A stretch of 64,000 nucleotides of DNA, taken from assembly GCF_001637325.1 (NCBI RefSeq), contig NZ_LRXL01000026.1, positions 992,001-1,056,000 of the forward strand, in the 5' to 3' direction. The notes below the pieces were generated by a model. It saw only the letters and a list, made by a program, of their open reading frames with translations. It searched no databases and was not told the origin of the DNA. This stretch comes from Cochleicola gelatinilyticus. GTDB lineage: Bacteria; Bacteroidota; Bacteroidia; Flavobacteriales; Flavobacteriaceae. The translations under genes and the position numbers were made by a program. This document shows, in pieces, positions 36,377 to 44,859 of this stretch; position 1 is the stretch's first letter, and every line of letters starts with the position of its first letter.

Positions 36377-36760
36377 CTAATAAAATGTGAGATAACCACC
36401 ACTTGTAGCTAAAATCACTAGTGAACCTGCCAGAAGAAATACATCGTAGTGCCATCCATAGCCTTCTTCGGCAAAAAATTCGGTTTTCCACTCGACCGTT
36501 TTTTTATAGATTGCACCTAGCATAATGAGAATAACAATGATAGCACCAATCTGCGTAAAAATTCCAAGCGCTAAAGAAACAGCAGCAATCACTTCAATGA
36601 TACCTAAAACTTTAGTGCTCTTTGTAGACATTCCTATGCTATCTGCTCGTTCTTCAGCATTGAGAATATGGTTTTTTCCACTAGAAAAGAAAATAATAGC
36701 GATTATTATACGCAGTAACAGTAATGAAAAACCTATGAGAAATGTTGCGTCTATTAACAT
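36377..36760 (-). CDS. DoxX-like small membrane protein
   Basis: 127 aa with four hydrophobic segments: FLIGFSLLLLRIIIAIIFF, VLGIIEVIAAVSLALGIF, GAIIVILIMLGAIY, and WHYDVFLLAGSLVILAT. RIIIAIIFFSSGKNHI and GWHYDVFLLAGS fit the DoxX pattern. Function not established. It precedes the AraC regulator on the same strand (51 bp gap). A TACCTTTT sequence lies 5 nt before the ATG but misses the consensus G. Confidence 0.8.
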   Translation of the reverse strand: MLIDATFLIGFSLLLLRIIIAIIFFSSGKNHILNAEERADSIGMSTKSTKVLGIIEVIAAVSLALGIFTQIGAIIVILIMLGAIYKKTVEWKTEFFAEEGYGWHYDVFLLAGSLVILATSGGYLTFY

Positions 36761-36835
36761 GAGTTAAAAGGTAGCAAAAAAAAGAATATTCTTGTTAATC
36801 TTTTATTTTAAATATAAAATAGCTTGAGAATGCTT

Positions 36836-39115
36836 TTATTTTTCTTCGGTCTTTAAGGTGATCTGAAATGTGGTACCCACTCCAACGGCACTTTCTACTG
36901 AGATTGTTCCTCCCATAGTTTCAACTTGATTTTTTGTAATGAATAAACCAATACCTTGACTGTTCTCATTGTCGTGAAAAGTCTTATACATTCCAAATAT
37001 TTTAGAGCCGTACAGTTCCATGTCGATCCCTAAACCATTATCCTTAAAACTAATTATGAGGTTGTTATTGGTTACCGAAGCAGCAATTTGAAGGTATGAA
37101 TCTTTTTTGGTGTCTTGGTATTTGATAGCATTTGTTAACAAATTTAAGATGATACTTTTTAAATAAGCTGGAATAACTTTTGCTGTTATATCTTCATTTA
37201 TATCGATAGCAATTAAAAAATCAGGCTGTATTAAAGTAGGTGCCAAATTAGAAATTATCCCCTCTATTGTTGTTAATAAATTAACTGATTTTAATTGCTC
37301 ATTAACATGAGCACTCATCTTAACTACTTCGTTTAAACCAGTAATAGTATCAGAGAGGTTTTCTGCATTCCCTTTAAGAAAAGGGAAATATACGTTCTGA
37401 GTATGAGCCGGAATTTCTTCTTCGATTAGATTGAGTAACATTAAAAAATTTCCAGAATGAGACCTTAAGTTGTGTGAAACGATATGTGCGAAATTAAGAA
37501 GCCTTTTATTTTGTTCTACAGTTACATCTAAGAGGGCTTTAATTTTTTTATCTTTTTTCTTTTTATCTGAAATATCGGTGATTTGTGCTACAAAATGCAG
37601 CGGTTGGTTCTCTTCATTTCTAACAATTGAAACAGCAAGATTTGCAAAAAGCGAATGTCCGTCTTTATGAAGGTATCTTTTTTCAGTTTTATAGTGATCT
37701 CTTTCTCCCGAGAGCATTTCATTAAAATAGGGAAGATTTTTAGACAGATCTTCGGGGTGTGTAATGTCATGAAATTTTAATTGAAGCAATTCTTCGACAG
37801 TATATCCTAAAATTTTACAGAGACTTTTATTAACCCTCATCCATTTCCCGGTAAGATCGACCATTCCCATTCCATTGGCTGCATTTTTAAAAGTTAAGCG
37901 TAATTGTTTCTCTTTAAATTCAAGTTGTTTTTGTGCTTTAGTAATTCTATCAATGTCTTGAAATAACCCATATGCCCGTGTACATACTCCATTATCCATT
38001 ACTGGAATGCCAATTGCACGCACCCATTTATGGTTGCCTTTTGCTGTAATAATCTCTACGTTTACATCGTATTTTTCTCCCTTGGTAATGCAGTTTTCAA
38101 ATACCTGTATAATGGTATCGTACGAAGTCCCTTTTTTATAAAAATCTAAAGCAGTTTGGCTGACTGGAATATAATCTTGATTTACTTCGTGAATTTCTTT
38201 TGTGGTTTTAGACCAAGTAAGATTATTATTTTTTAAATCTATATCCCAGCTACCTATTCTGGCGGCCTCATTACTACGTTCTAAAAGATCTTTATATTTA
38301 GAAAGCTGTAATTCATCATTTTTATGCTGAGTTATTTCTTGATGAGACCCTCCAATCCATTTGGGTGTGCCGTCCTTATATCTAGAAATTACTTTTCCTT
38401 TATCTCGAATCCATACCCAATGGCCATCCTTATGTTTCATTCGGGTTTCAAATTCATAAAAAGGAGTTTTTCCTTCTACGTGCTCTTGAAAGACTTCCGT
38501 TGATTTTTCTACATCATCGGGGTGGGTTAAAGTTCTATAAGTTTCTCCGGTAATGGGATGTAATTCTTCAAGTGTATACCCTAATATATTAGCCCAACAA
38601 GAGTTTATTTTTAATTCTTCTGTTCTCGGATTCCAACGCCATGTCCCTGTATTGGTACCCTCGATTAGTTGCTTATGAAAATCAATTTTTTTCTGAAAAG
38701 ATTCTTCTTTCTTCTTATATTTTGATATATCTGTAAACGATATAAAGAGAAGATGATTCTTATTTTTATCTAGTACAATACGACCTTTAGCAGCCATCCA
38801 TATAAAAGAGCCATCTTTTTTTATAAACTTAGCCTCTTTCGAAAATGTCGCATTTGAAAAATGATTATTAAGAAAATTATTTATTTCCTCGTGAAGATTA
38901 TTACCTCCCTCATTTACAATAAATAACTCCCATCGAAATTTTTCTAATGTTTTATAACCATCGCTATAACCTAGAGATTTCCAAAAAGAGGAACTTGCTT
39001 TACAGAGTGCAGGGTTTGTAATTTCAACTAACCAATTTCCATCGCTTAATTGATTTTCAAGTAGACCTTCTAGGAAAAATTTATCAGAAATAGGTTCTGT
39101 TTTTAAATAATTCAT
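36836..39115 (-). CDS. Multi-PAS histidine kinase
   Basis: 759 aa, no membrane helix, so a cytosolic sensor. Four PAS domains are visible: residues ~18-140, ~145-270 (YRTLTHPDDVEK, HKDGHWVWIRD), ~275-390, and ~395-515 (RVNKSLCKILGYTVEELL). The DHp His is in HIVSHNLRSHSGNF near residue 547, the variant H-box common in flavobacterial PAS kinases. The ATPase domain has LTNAIKYQ, KDNGLGIDM and SQGIGLFI. No receiver and no adjacent response regulator gene, so the partner is unknown. Direct repeats lie about 85 bp upstream. Confidence 0.93.
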   Translation of the reverse strand: MNYLKTEPISDKFFLEGLLENQLSDGNWLVEITNPALCKASSSFWKSLGYSDGYKTLEKFRWELFIVNEGGNNLHEEINNFLNNHFSNATFSKEAKFIKKDGSFIWMAAKGRIVLDKNKNHLLFISFTDISKYKKKEESFQKKIDFHKQLIEGTNTGTWRWNPRTEELKINSCWANILGYTLEELHPITGETYRTLTHPDDVEKSTEVFQEHVEGKTPFYEFETRMKHKDGHWVWIRDKGKVISRYKDGTPKWIGGSHQEITQHKNDELQLSKYKDLLERSNEAARIGSWDIDLKNNNLTWSKTTKEIHEVNQDYIPVSQTALDFYKKGTSYDTIIQVFENCITKGEKYDVNVEIITAKGNHKWVRAIGIPVMDNGVCTRAYGLFQDIDRITKAQKQLEFKEKQLRLTFKNAANGMGMVDLTGKWMRVNKSLCKILGYTVEELLQLKFHDITHPEDLSKNLPYFNEMLSGERDHYKTEKRYLHKDGHSLFANLAVSIVRNEENQPLHFVAQITDISDKKKKDKKIKALLDVTVEQNKRLLNFAHIVSHNLRSHSGNFLMLLNLIEEEIPAHTQNVYFPFLKGNAENLSDTITGLNEVVKMSAHVNEQLKSVNLLTTIEGIISNLAPTLIQPDFLIAIDINEDITAKVIPAYLKSIILNLLTNAIKYQDTKKDSYLQIAASVTNNNLIISFKDNGLGIDMELYGSKIFGMYKTFHDNENSQGIGLFITKNQVETMGGTISVESAVGVGTTFQITLKTEEK

Positions 39116-39476
39116 AAGAGGAGTTTTTAAAATTTGGGGTCTAAAGGTTTAGGGTAGAAAGACTATCTTAAACTTCAAGGCAGATAAAAGTAATATATAA
39201 TTATCGATAAAAAGCAATTATTATCGTTAAAAGAACTAATTTTAAATGCGTTATTCGATGAAGTGCTGTATTTAAAGGATTAAAAGACTGTTTTTATTAA
39301 GGCATTTTTAAAAAACGCTTTTATTTTGACTACAATTTTTGTGCGATTTTTCTTAGAAACGGTTTAAAATGAAGCAATTCAAGTGTTAATGGCACCCCAT
39401 TAGTAAGTATAAAGAGTATCCTTTTAATATATGTAAGTGATATTATAACTCTATAATGCGATGGAAAAGAATAAAA
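39116..39476. other. 361-bp intergenic region with a spaced direct repeat
   Basis: No gene is supported here. The notable feature is TTATCGATAAAA (39201-39212) followed exactly 20 bp later by TTATCGTTAAAA (39221-39232), about 86-117 bp upstream of the multi-PAS kinase start. Same-face spacing of two helical turns suggests an operator. The rest is A+T-rich and unstructured to my eye. Confidence 0.4.
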
Positions 39477-39824
39477 CTATATAGTCTTAGTTGCCTTTTT
39501 AAGATCACATTTTTTTTCTGTAGCGACAAAGAAATTATTGAATAATTCTTTTAAAGTTGAAAGTCGATCTTTGTGCAAATAATAGTGTTGGCTTTTGCCT
39601 TCGAATTTACTTTTTAACAATCCTGCTTTTTTTATAACTTGAAGATGCTGTGAAGTAGTAGGTTGCGATAATCGTATATGTTGCGAAATATCTTTGCATA
39701 AGCAACCGTCACAATCACCAATATAGTTTAATATAGAAATACGAGCCGGATGCGAAAGTACTTTGGCAAGATCTGCTAATTGATTTACACTCATAGAGTG
39801 AATATGTCTTTTAGAAACGCCCAT
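39477..39824 (-). CDS. ArsR-family winged-helix repressor
   Basis: 115 aa. Winged-helix elements are visible: LADLAKVLSHPARISILNYI, recognition helix LSQPTTSQHLQVIKKAGL, and wing FEGKSQHYYLH. Cysteines in DCDGCLCKDIS occupy the region of the ArsR metal-binding ELCVCDL motif, so thiol- or metalloid-responsive control is possible. No arsenic or metal-efflux gene is adjacent, so the target is unknown. The start could be the ATG at 39824 or one 33 bp downstream (MSVNQLADLAKVL). Confidence 0.9.
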   Translation of the reverse strand: MGVSKRHIHSMSVNQLADLAKVLSHPARISILNYIGDCDGCLCKDISQHIRLSQPTTSQHLQVIKKAGLLKSKFEGKSQHYYLHKDRLSTLKELFNNFFVATEKKCDLKKATKTI

Positions 39825-39919
39825 AAATCTTTTAATAGTATTATAAGGTTATTGCAATATAGCAATGTGTAAATTTAATAAAAAAGTCTTTAGTGTTATA
39901 CCCAAAGACTTTAAAGGTT

Positions 39920-40282
39920 TTAAAACCAAGGTTTGCGTCCTACTTGATACGTTTGATAAAACTCTTCATCACTTTTAGTTAGATAGATAATTCCTTCAAT
40001 AAGCCCAATTATACTGCCAATACCACATGTTACTACAGTGATAATAATTTGAATAATTCCCTCTTTTGTATATCCAAGAATAAATTTATGAATTCCCAAA
40101 GAGCCAATTACAATGGCAAGTACACCAGCAATTAATTTTTTATTTTCTTCCCCCGAGGAAACTTGATTCCATCCTTCTTTTAAATCGTTTGCTGTGTTTT
40201 TTGCTTCACGCTCAAAATTGTCTGCAGCATTGTCCATCTTCTTTTTAGTGCTGTCGTATCCTTCATTTGTATTTTGTTCCAT
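39920..40282 (-). CDS. TM2-domain membrane protein
   Basis: 120 aa. A charged N-terminal half (~45 residues, EGYDSTKKKMDNAADNFERE) is followed by a TM2 domain of two hydrophobic segments: LIAGVLAIVIGSLGIHKFIL, then GIIQIIITVVTCGIGSIIGLIEGI, with the conserved Gly-x-His-Lys-Phe turn. Found widely in bacteria, role unknown. It appears monocistronic. Confidence 0.88.
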   Translation of the reverse strand: MEQNTNEGYDSTKKKMDNAADNFEREAKNTANDLKEGWNQVSSGEENKKLIAGVLAIVIGSLGIHKFILGYTKEGIIQIIITVVTCGIGSIIGLIEGIIYLTKSDEEFYQTYQVGRKPWF

Positions 40283-40324
40283 GTTAATTAGGTTGATTTA
40301 TAAACTTTAAATGTATTAAATTTT

Positions 40325-40711
40325 TTACAAAAATGCGGTATCAATTGGTTCCCAGAGTTCTATTTTATTTCCTTCAGCATCTAGAATCCAACCGAACTTT
40401 CCGTAATCATATTCTTCAATTTCGCCAACAATTGTAACTCCTTCTTTCTTTAAAGTGGCTAAAAGCGCTACAAGGTCTTCTACCCTAAAATTCATCATAA
40501 ATTGCTTTTTGCTTGGTTCAAAATAGGTCGTATCTTCTTTAAACGGACTCCATTGTGTAGAACATTTGGTTCCGTTTTCATCTTTCCACCAAAAAGTACA
40601 GCCGTAGTCGTCTGTATTTAATCCTAAATGTTTGCGATACCATTCTTTAATCACTTTAGGATCTTCAGTTTTAAAGAAAAAACCACCCAAGCCTGTTACT
40701 CTTTTTTTCAT
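40325..40711 (-). CDS. VOC-superfamily (glyoxalase-like) protein
   Basis: 128 aa with two beta-alpha-beta-beta-beta repeats. The first half has GGFFFKTEDPKVIKEWYRKHLGL; the second has FRVEDLVALLATLKKEGV and ends in DAEGNKIELWEP, in which Glu is a usual metal ligand. Such proteins are metal-dependent isomerases or dioxygenases, or binding proteins; the substrate is unknown. It lies 12 bp after the dehydrogenase gene on the same strand, so it is likely co-transcribed with it. Confidence 0.88.
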   Translation of the reverse strand: MKKRVTGLGGFFFKTEDPKVIKEWYRKHLGLNTDDYGCTFWWKDENGTKCSTQWSPFKEDTTYFEPSKKQFMMNFRVEDLVALLATLKKEGVTIVGEIEEYDYGKFGWILDAEGNKIELWEPIDTAFL

Positions 40712-40722
40712 TATTTGTTAAT

Positions 40723-41667
40723 TTATAGGGGTTTAAAATTCTGAATAATTTTCTCCACTAATACCTGTGCTAACCGTTCTTTGCTTTCAATTGTCCAACC
40801 TGCTACATGAGGACTTACTATTACATTAGGCATATGTAATAATTTCTGAAGAGGTTTAGGAATGGCGTCGGAAGCAAATAGTGATTCGAACGAATTTTTT
40901 TCATACTCTAACACATCTAGACCAGCACCAAGTATTTGCCCTTTCTGAAGCGCAACTACTAGATCTGCAGTAACCACACTATTTCCTCTCGCCGTATTAA
41001 TGAACCAAAATGGTTTCTTGAATTTAGAAATAAAATCAGCGTCGATCATTTTATTTGTTTGGGGAGTCCAGGGGGTATGAAGACTTACAACGTCACTCAT
41101 TTCCTGAAGGGTTTTTAACGAAACCTGTGTAGCATTTTTATCGCCTACACCCTCTTTAATATCGTAACAAATTGCCGTACAATCGAACCCTTGTAATTTT
41201 TTGGCAAAAGCTTTTCCCATGTTTCCGTAGCCAATAATTCCAATAGTTTTTCCATTTAATTCGATACCTCGATTTGCTTCACGATTCCACAAACCAGAAC
41301 GAACTTCTGTGTCGGCTTTATTTAATTTGTTGAAAAGTGATAAAATCATGCCTAACGTATGTTCTCCCACAGCATTTCTATTTCCTTCTGGAGCCGAGAA
41401 CAATTGAATTCCTTTTTGGGTAGCATATTCAACATCGATACTTTCTAATCCAGCGCCAACTCTGGCGATAAATTTTAAATTTTGAGCAGCATCTAGAAAT
41501 TCTCGATCAATTTTAAACCTGCTACGAATTACGATACCATCGTACTCTTGGATTCTTTTTTCAACCTCTTTTTTAGAAGCTGTAAGAGCTTCATGATTGG
41601 TAAAACCTGCTGTGGCTAACTCTTCTTTGAGTAATGGATGGTTTGAATCTAAGTGTAAAATCTTCAC
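40723..41667 (-). CDS. D-2-hydroxyacid dehydrogenase (phosphoglycerate-dehydrogenase-like)
   Basis: 314 aa NAD-dependent enzyme. The Rossmann motif GIIGYGNMGKAFAKKL is near residue 145. The catalytic Arg lies in NTARGNSVV, a Glu in LDVLEYEK, and the catalytic His in SPHVAGWTIES. It lacks the C-terminal ACT domain of long SerA, as expected for this short form. The substrate may be 3-phosphoglycerate or another 2-hydroxyacid. It sits between a cupin gene (3 bp gap) and a VOC gene. Confidence 0.9.
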   Translation of the reverse strand: MKILHLDSNHPLLKEELATAGFTNHEALTASKKEVEKRIQEYDGIVIRSRFKIDREFLDAAQNLKFIARVGAGLESIDVEYATQKGIQLFSAPEGNRNAVGEHTLGMILSLFNKLNKADTEVRSGLWNREANRGIELNGKTIGIIGYGNMGKAFAKKLQGFDCTAICYDIKEGVGDKNATQVSLKTLQEMSDVVSLHTPWTPQTNKMIDADFISKFKKPFWFINTARGNSVVTADLVVALQKGQILGAGLDVLEYEKNSFESLFASDAIPKPLQKLLHMPNVIVSPHVAGWTIESKERLAQVLVEKIIQNFKPL

Positions 41668-41670
41668 TGT

Positions 41671-42036
41671 CTAGATTTTTGGATATTGGGTTTGTGTTTT
41701 CTCGTGTTGTACGTTTCCAGTATGTTTGGTGGCAATTTTCTCGAAGAGCAAAACGTGAACTTCTTCGTTTTCAATGCTTTTAGGGCAATGCTCCACACCT
41801 TTTGGTACCACGATCATTTCTCCTTCATTCACTATTTCCATGCGATCTCTAAAATGCATCTCTAAGGTGCCTTTTTGTACAAAGAATAATTCATCTTCTT
41901 CATCGTGTTTATGCCATACAAATTCTCCTTGCAATTTAGCGAGAAGTACTTGCATATCATCCACAACCGCAACTTGATGCGGATGCCATTGGGAATTAAA
42001 TTTTTTGAATTTTTCTTGAATATTAATGGGTTTCAT
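41671..42036 (-). CDS. Single-domain cupin
   Basis: 121 aa from the ATG at 42036; an in-frame TTG two codons upstream is less likely. The beta-barrel signature WHKHDEEDELFFVQKGTLEMHF supplies two His and one Glu of a metal site, and the second motif KGVEHCPKS supplies a third His. Enzymatic or binding role unknown. It is 3 bp from the dehydrogenase gene, so translation is probably coupled. Confidence 0.87.
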   Translation of the reverse strand: MKPINIQEKFKKFNSQWHPHQVAVVDDMQVLLAKLQGEFVWHKHDEEDELFFVQKGTLEMHFRDRMEIVNEGEMIVVPKGVEHCPKSIENEEVHVLLFEKIATKHTGNVQHEKTQTQYPKI

Positions 42037-42064
42037 ACACAACTACACCCGAAATGACGGATTC

Positions 42065-42457
42065 TTAAAACAAGGTACGAATTTCGTCTGTAATTTTTGT
42101 GGGTCGAAGCGTTTTTGCATTTAGAAGGCACCAAAGTGTGGATGCTTCTACCAATACTTTTTTATCTTCCACTCTTGTAATGGAATAGTTTCGTTCGCTT
42201 TTTACACCTTCAGCTGTAGTAACCCACGTAGCTACTTCTATTTCTTCCCCTTCAAAAGCGGAGGCTTTATATTCTATATGATGATTTAACACATACCAAA
42301 CATAATTTTCCCGTAAGGTTTCAGAAGCTTTTACTTCCCAATGGGCTTCAGCAGCTTCCACGCACCACTGGAGATACGTTAAGTTGTTTACATGTTCTCT
42401 TTCGTCAATAGCAGACGCGGGAACGATAAATGTTTGTGTGTATTTTTCCGAAGTCAA
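42065..42457 (-). CDS. Acyl-CoA thioesterase (hotdog fold)
   Basis: 130 aa hotdog-fold protein of the 4-hydroxybenzoyl-CoA thioesterase type. REHVNNLTYLQWCVEAAEAHW gives the conserved HVNN...Y active-site region, and the YKASAFEGEEIEVATWV strand follows. It hydrolyses acyl-CoA; the chain specificity cannot be told. The ATG overlaps the mgtE stop by 4 bp, so it is translated from the mgtE transcript. Confidence 0.9.
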   Translation of the reverse strand: MTSEKYTQTFIVPASAIDEREHVNNLTYLQWCVEAAEAHWEVKASETLRENYVWYVLNHHIEYKASAFEGEEIEVATWVTTAEGVKSERNYSITRVEDKKVLVEASTLWCLLNAKTLRPTKITDEIRTLF

Positions 42458-43803
42458 AATCCAAGAACCACTTTAGAGATGTAGAAAAATAAGAAAATTC
42501 CGAAGATATCATTACTCGTGGTTATAAAAGGACCTGTAGCGATTGCTGGGTCGATTCCACGTTTGTGCAAAATAATAGGAACAAAAGTCCCAATTAATGC
42601 AGCAACAATTATTACCGATAGCATTGAGATTGCGATAGTGATACTCACTAATTGATTTTGCCCTACGATAAATCCGAAAATAATAACCAACAATCCTAAT
42701 GCGGTTCCATTAATTAGGGCAAGTCCAACTTCTTTTACCAGTCGGTTAAAAAGGCTTCCTTTTACATTATCGTTTGCGAGTCCCTGTACAATAATAGCGC
42801 TCGATTGTACACCAACATTCCCAGCCATTGCAGCAATAAGTGGTGTAAAGAAAAACAATATTGGAAATTTCTCTAGGGCTTCTTCAAACCCTTGCATGAT
42901 ATAGACACTTCCTAATCCTCCAAAAAGCCCCAAAACCAGCCAAGGTAATCGTGCGCGAGTAAGTTGCCAAACACTATCATCTGCTTCTACCGTTTGGGAG
43001 ATACCTGCTGCCATTTGGTAATCTTTTTCGGCTTCTTCTTTAATAAAATCTACAATATCATCTATCGTAATTCGACCTACCAAAATACCTTGTTCGTCTA
43101 CCACAGGAATCGCTTCTAGGTCATATTTTTGCATGATACGTGCGACCTCTTCACCTTCGGTGTGTACGGTGACATAATCTACTTTCGGAATAAAAACATC
43201 ACTAATTTTTGTTTTTTCAGCAGCAGTTAGAAGATCTTTCAGTGATAATCTTCCGGTTAGTTTTCCTTCTTTGTTCGTGACATAAATAGAGTGAACTCGG
43301 GTTACATTTTCAGCTTGTCTACGCATTTCACGTACACATCCCGCAACGGTCCAGGTTTCTTTTACTCGTACCAATTCTTTTGCCATTAAACCTCCGGCAC
43401 TGTCTTCATCGTAACGAAGCAGGTCCACAATATCGGCAGCGTGTTCTTCATCTTCGATCTTCTCGATAACCTTCTGCTGAATGTCTTCATCTAACTCTGC
43501 AATGATATCCGCGGCATCATCGGTATCCATTTCATCGAGCTCGTCTGCAATTTCTTGAGGTGATAAGTTTTCAAGAATTCGTTCCCTGAAATCGTCATCC
43601 AATTCCATAAGCGCTTCCGAAGTAATATCACTTCCTAATAACTTTATAATGTAAGTTGCTTCGTCGTGATTTAATTCTTCAAGTAATTCTGCGATATCGG
43701 CAAAGTGAAACTCTTTTAAAGTTTCTTTTAAAGCATTACCGTCTTTATTGGCAATGAGCTGCTCAATTAGTTCTATAAATTCACTCGTGAGTTGAAATTG
43801 CAT
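42454..43803 (-). CDS. mgtE: Magnesium transporter MgtE
   Basis: 449 aa from the ATG at 43803 ([14 protein letters not shown]), chosen because the longer ATG at 43869 would lie 89 bp inside rsmA. An acidic N-domain ([20 protein letters not shown]) is followed by two CBS domains ([30 protein letters not shown]), and then five membrane helices with the pore-forming [18 protein letters not shown]. The CBS and N domains act as the magnesium sensor that gates the channel. Operon with rsmA and the thioesterase. Confidence 0.96.
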   Translation of the reverse strand: MQFQLTSEFIELIEQLIANKDGNALKETLKEFHFADIAELLEELNHDEATYIIKLLGSDITSEALMELDDDFRERILENLSPQEIADELDEMDTDDAADIIAELDEDIQQKVIEKIEDEEHAADIVDLLRYDEDSAGGLMAKELVRVKETWTVAGCVREMRRQAENVTRVHSIYVTNKEGKLTGRLSLKDLLTAAEKTKISDVFIPKVDYVTVHTEGEEVARIMQKYDLEAIPVVDEQGILVGRITIDDIVDFIKEEAEKDYQMAAGISQTVEADDSVWQLTRARLPWLVLGLFGGLGSVYIMQGFEEALEKFPILFFFTPLIAAMAGNVGVQSSAIIVQGLANDNVKGSLFNRLVKEVGLALINGTALGLLVIIFGFIVGQNQLVSITIAISMLSVIIVAALIGTFVPIILHKRGIDPAIATGPFITTSNDIFGIFLFFYISKVVLGF

Positions 43804-44575
43804 CGTTTTCGAGTTTTTGGGTAAGGGTAATAAATTCTGAAACCGATAATTGTTCGGGTCTTTGGCCAAAGATAGTATCTTCTTTTAAGCTATCGGAAAG
43901 ATCGAACGATTTTAGACTGTTTCGCAATGTCTTTCTTCGTTGTTGAAAAGCTGTTTTTACGACTCGGTAAAAGAATTTTTCATCGCAGGGAAGCGAAAGG
44001 TCTTTTTTTCTAACCAATCTAAGTACTCCACTGTCTACTTTTGGTGGTGGATTAAAAACTGTGGGCGGCACAGTAAAAAGATATTCGGCGTCATAAAATG
44101 CTTGGGTAAGTACCGAAAGTATTCCGTAAGTTTTATTTCCTTCGGAAGCACAGATTCTTTGAGCGACTTCTTTCTGAAACATACCTGTAAATTCGGGTAT
44201 TTGCTCTTTGTGTTCAAGAGTTTTAAAAACAATTTGTGTAGAAATATTATAAGGAAAGTTGCCTGTAATAGCAAACGCTTCATCTCCGAAAAAATCTGAA
44301 AGTTCAGACTTTAGAAAGTCGGCTTCCAATACCTGAAGGTTTTCTTGTAGAAAATTTTCCTCTAGATAAGAGATCGATTCACTATCTAAATCTACGGCTA
44401 CCAAAGCAATGTCTTTTTCTACCAAATACTTGGTAAGCACTCCCATCCCAGGACCAATTTCCAAAACATTGGTATACCCCTTAAGTGTCAGCGTATCAGC
44501 AATTTTTTCGGCAATAACTTCATCTTTCAGAAAGTGTTGTCCTAAGTGTTTTTTAGCGCGTACAGGCTTGTTCAT
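43781..44575 (-). CDS. rsmA: 16S rRNA adenine dimethyltransferase
   Basis: 264 aa. KsgA/RsmA dimethylates two adenines near the 3' end of 16S rRNA. N-terminal [21 protein letters not shown] motif [14 protein letters not shown] near residue 39, and catalytic NFPYNIST near residue 105 are all present, as is the helical C-terminal domain ([12 protein letters not shown]). It is first in the operon with mgtE, with a 23-bp overlap at its end. Unregulated housekeeping expression is expected. Confidence 0.97.
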   Translation of the reverse strand: MNKPVRAKKHLGQHFLKDEVIAEKIADTLTLKGYTNVLEIGPGMGVLTKYLVEKDIALVAVDLDSESISYLEENFLQENLQVLEADFLKSELSDFFGDEAFAITGNFPYNISTQIVFKTLEHKEQIPEFTGMFQKEVAQRICASEGNKTYGILSVLTQAFYDAEYLFTVPPTVFNPPPKVDSGVLRLVRKKDLSLPCDEKFFYRVVKTAFQQRRKTLRNSLKSFDLSDSLKEDTIFGQRPEQLSVSEFITLTQKLENDAISTHE

Positions 44576-44859
44576 GGACGGTATTTATGTGATTATAACT
44601 AGGTAAAGTCAATGTGGATAAATATACTGTGTTTCTTCGGAAAGGACGAAGTTTTAAAGTATTATATTCTAAGTAACCTTGATGTTATAAAGTTTAAAAT
44701 AGTGGGAATTTACAAACTATATTAAAAACATTTGAGCGATAAAACTTACCATTTTAACAAGTATTTGTAAGAAAATTCAATTATATGAAGAATCCGTTTT
44801 ATATTGGTGTTTAGAATATGCTAGTGTCGCTCCAAATCTTCCGATAATTAAGTAAGAAG

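Noticed and set aside
43781-43869. Long 89-bp overlap of mgtE with rsmA
   Set aside because: The overlap vanishes if mgtE starts at the ATG at 43803, where the normal MgtE N-terminus begins.
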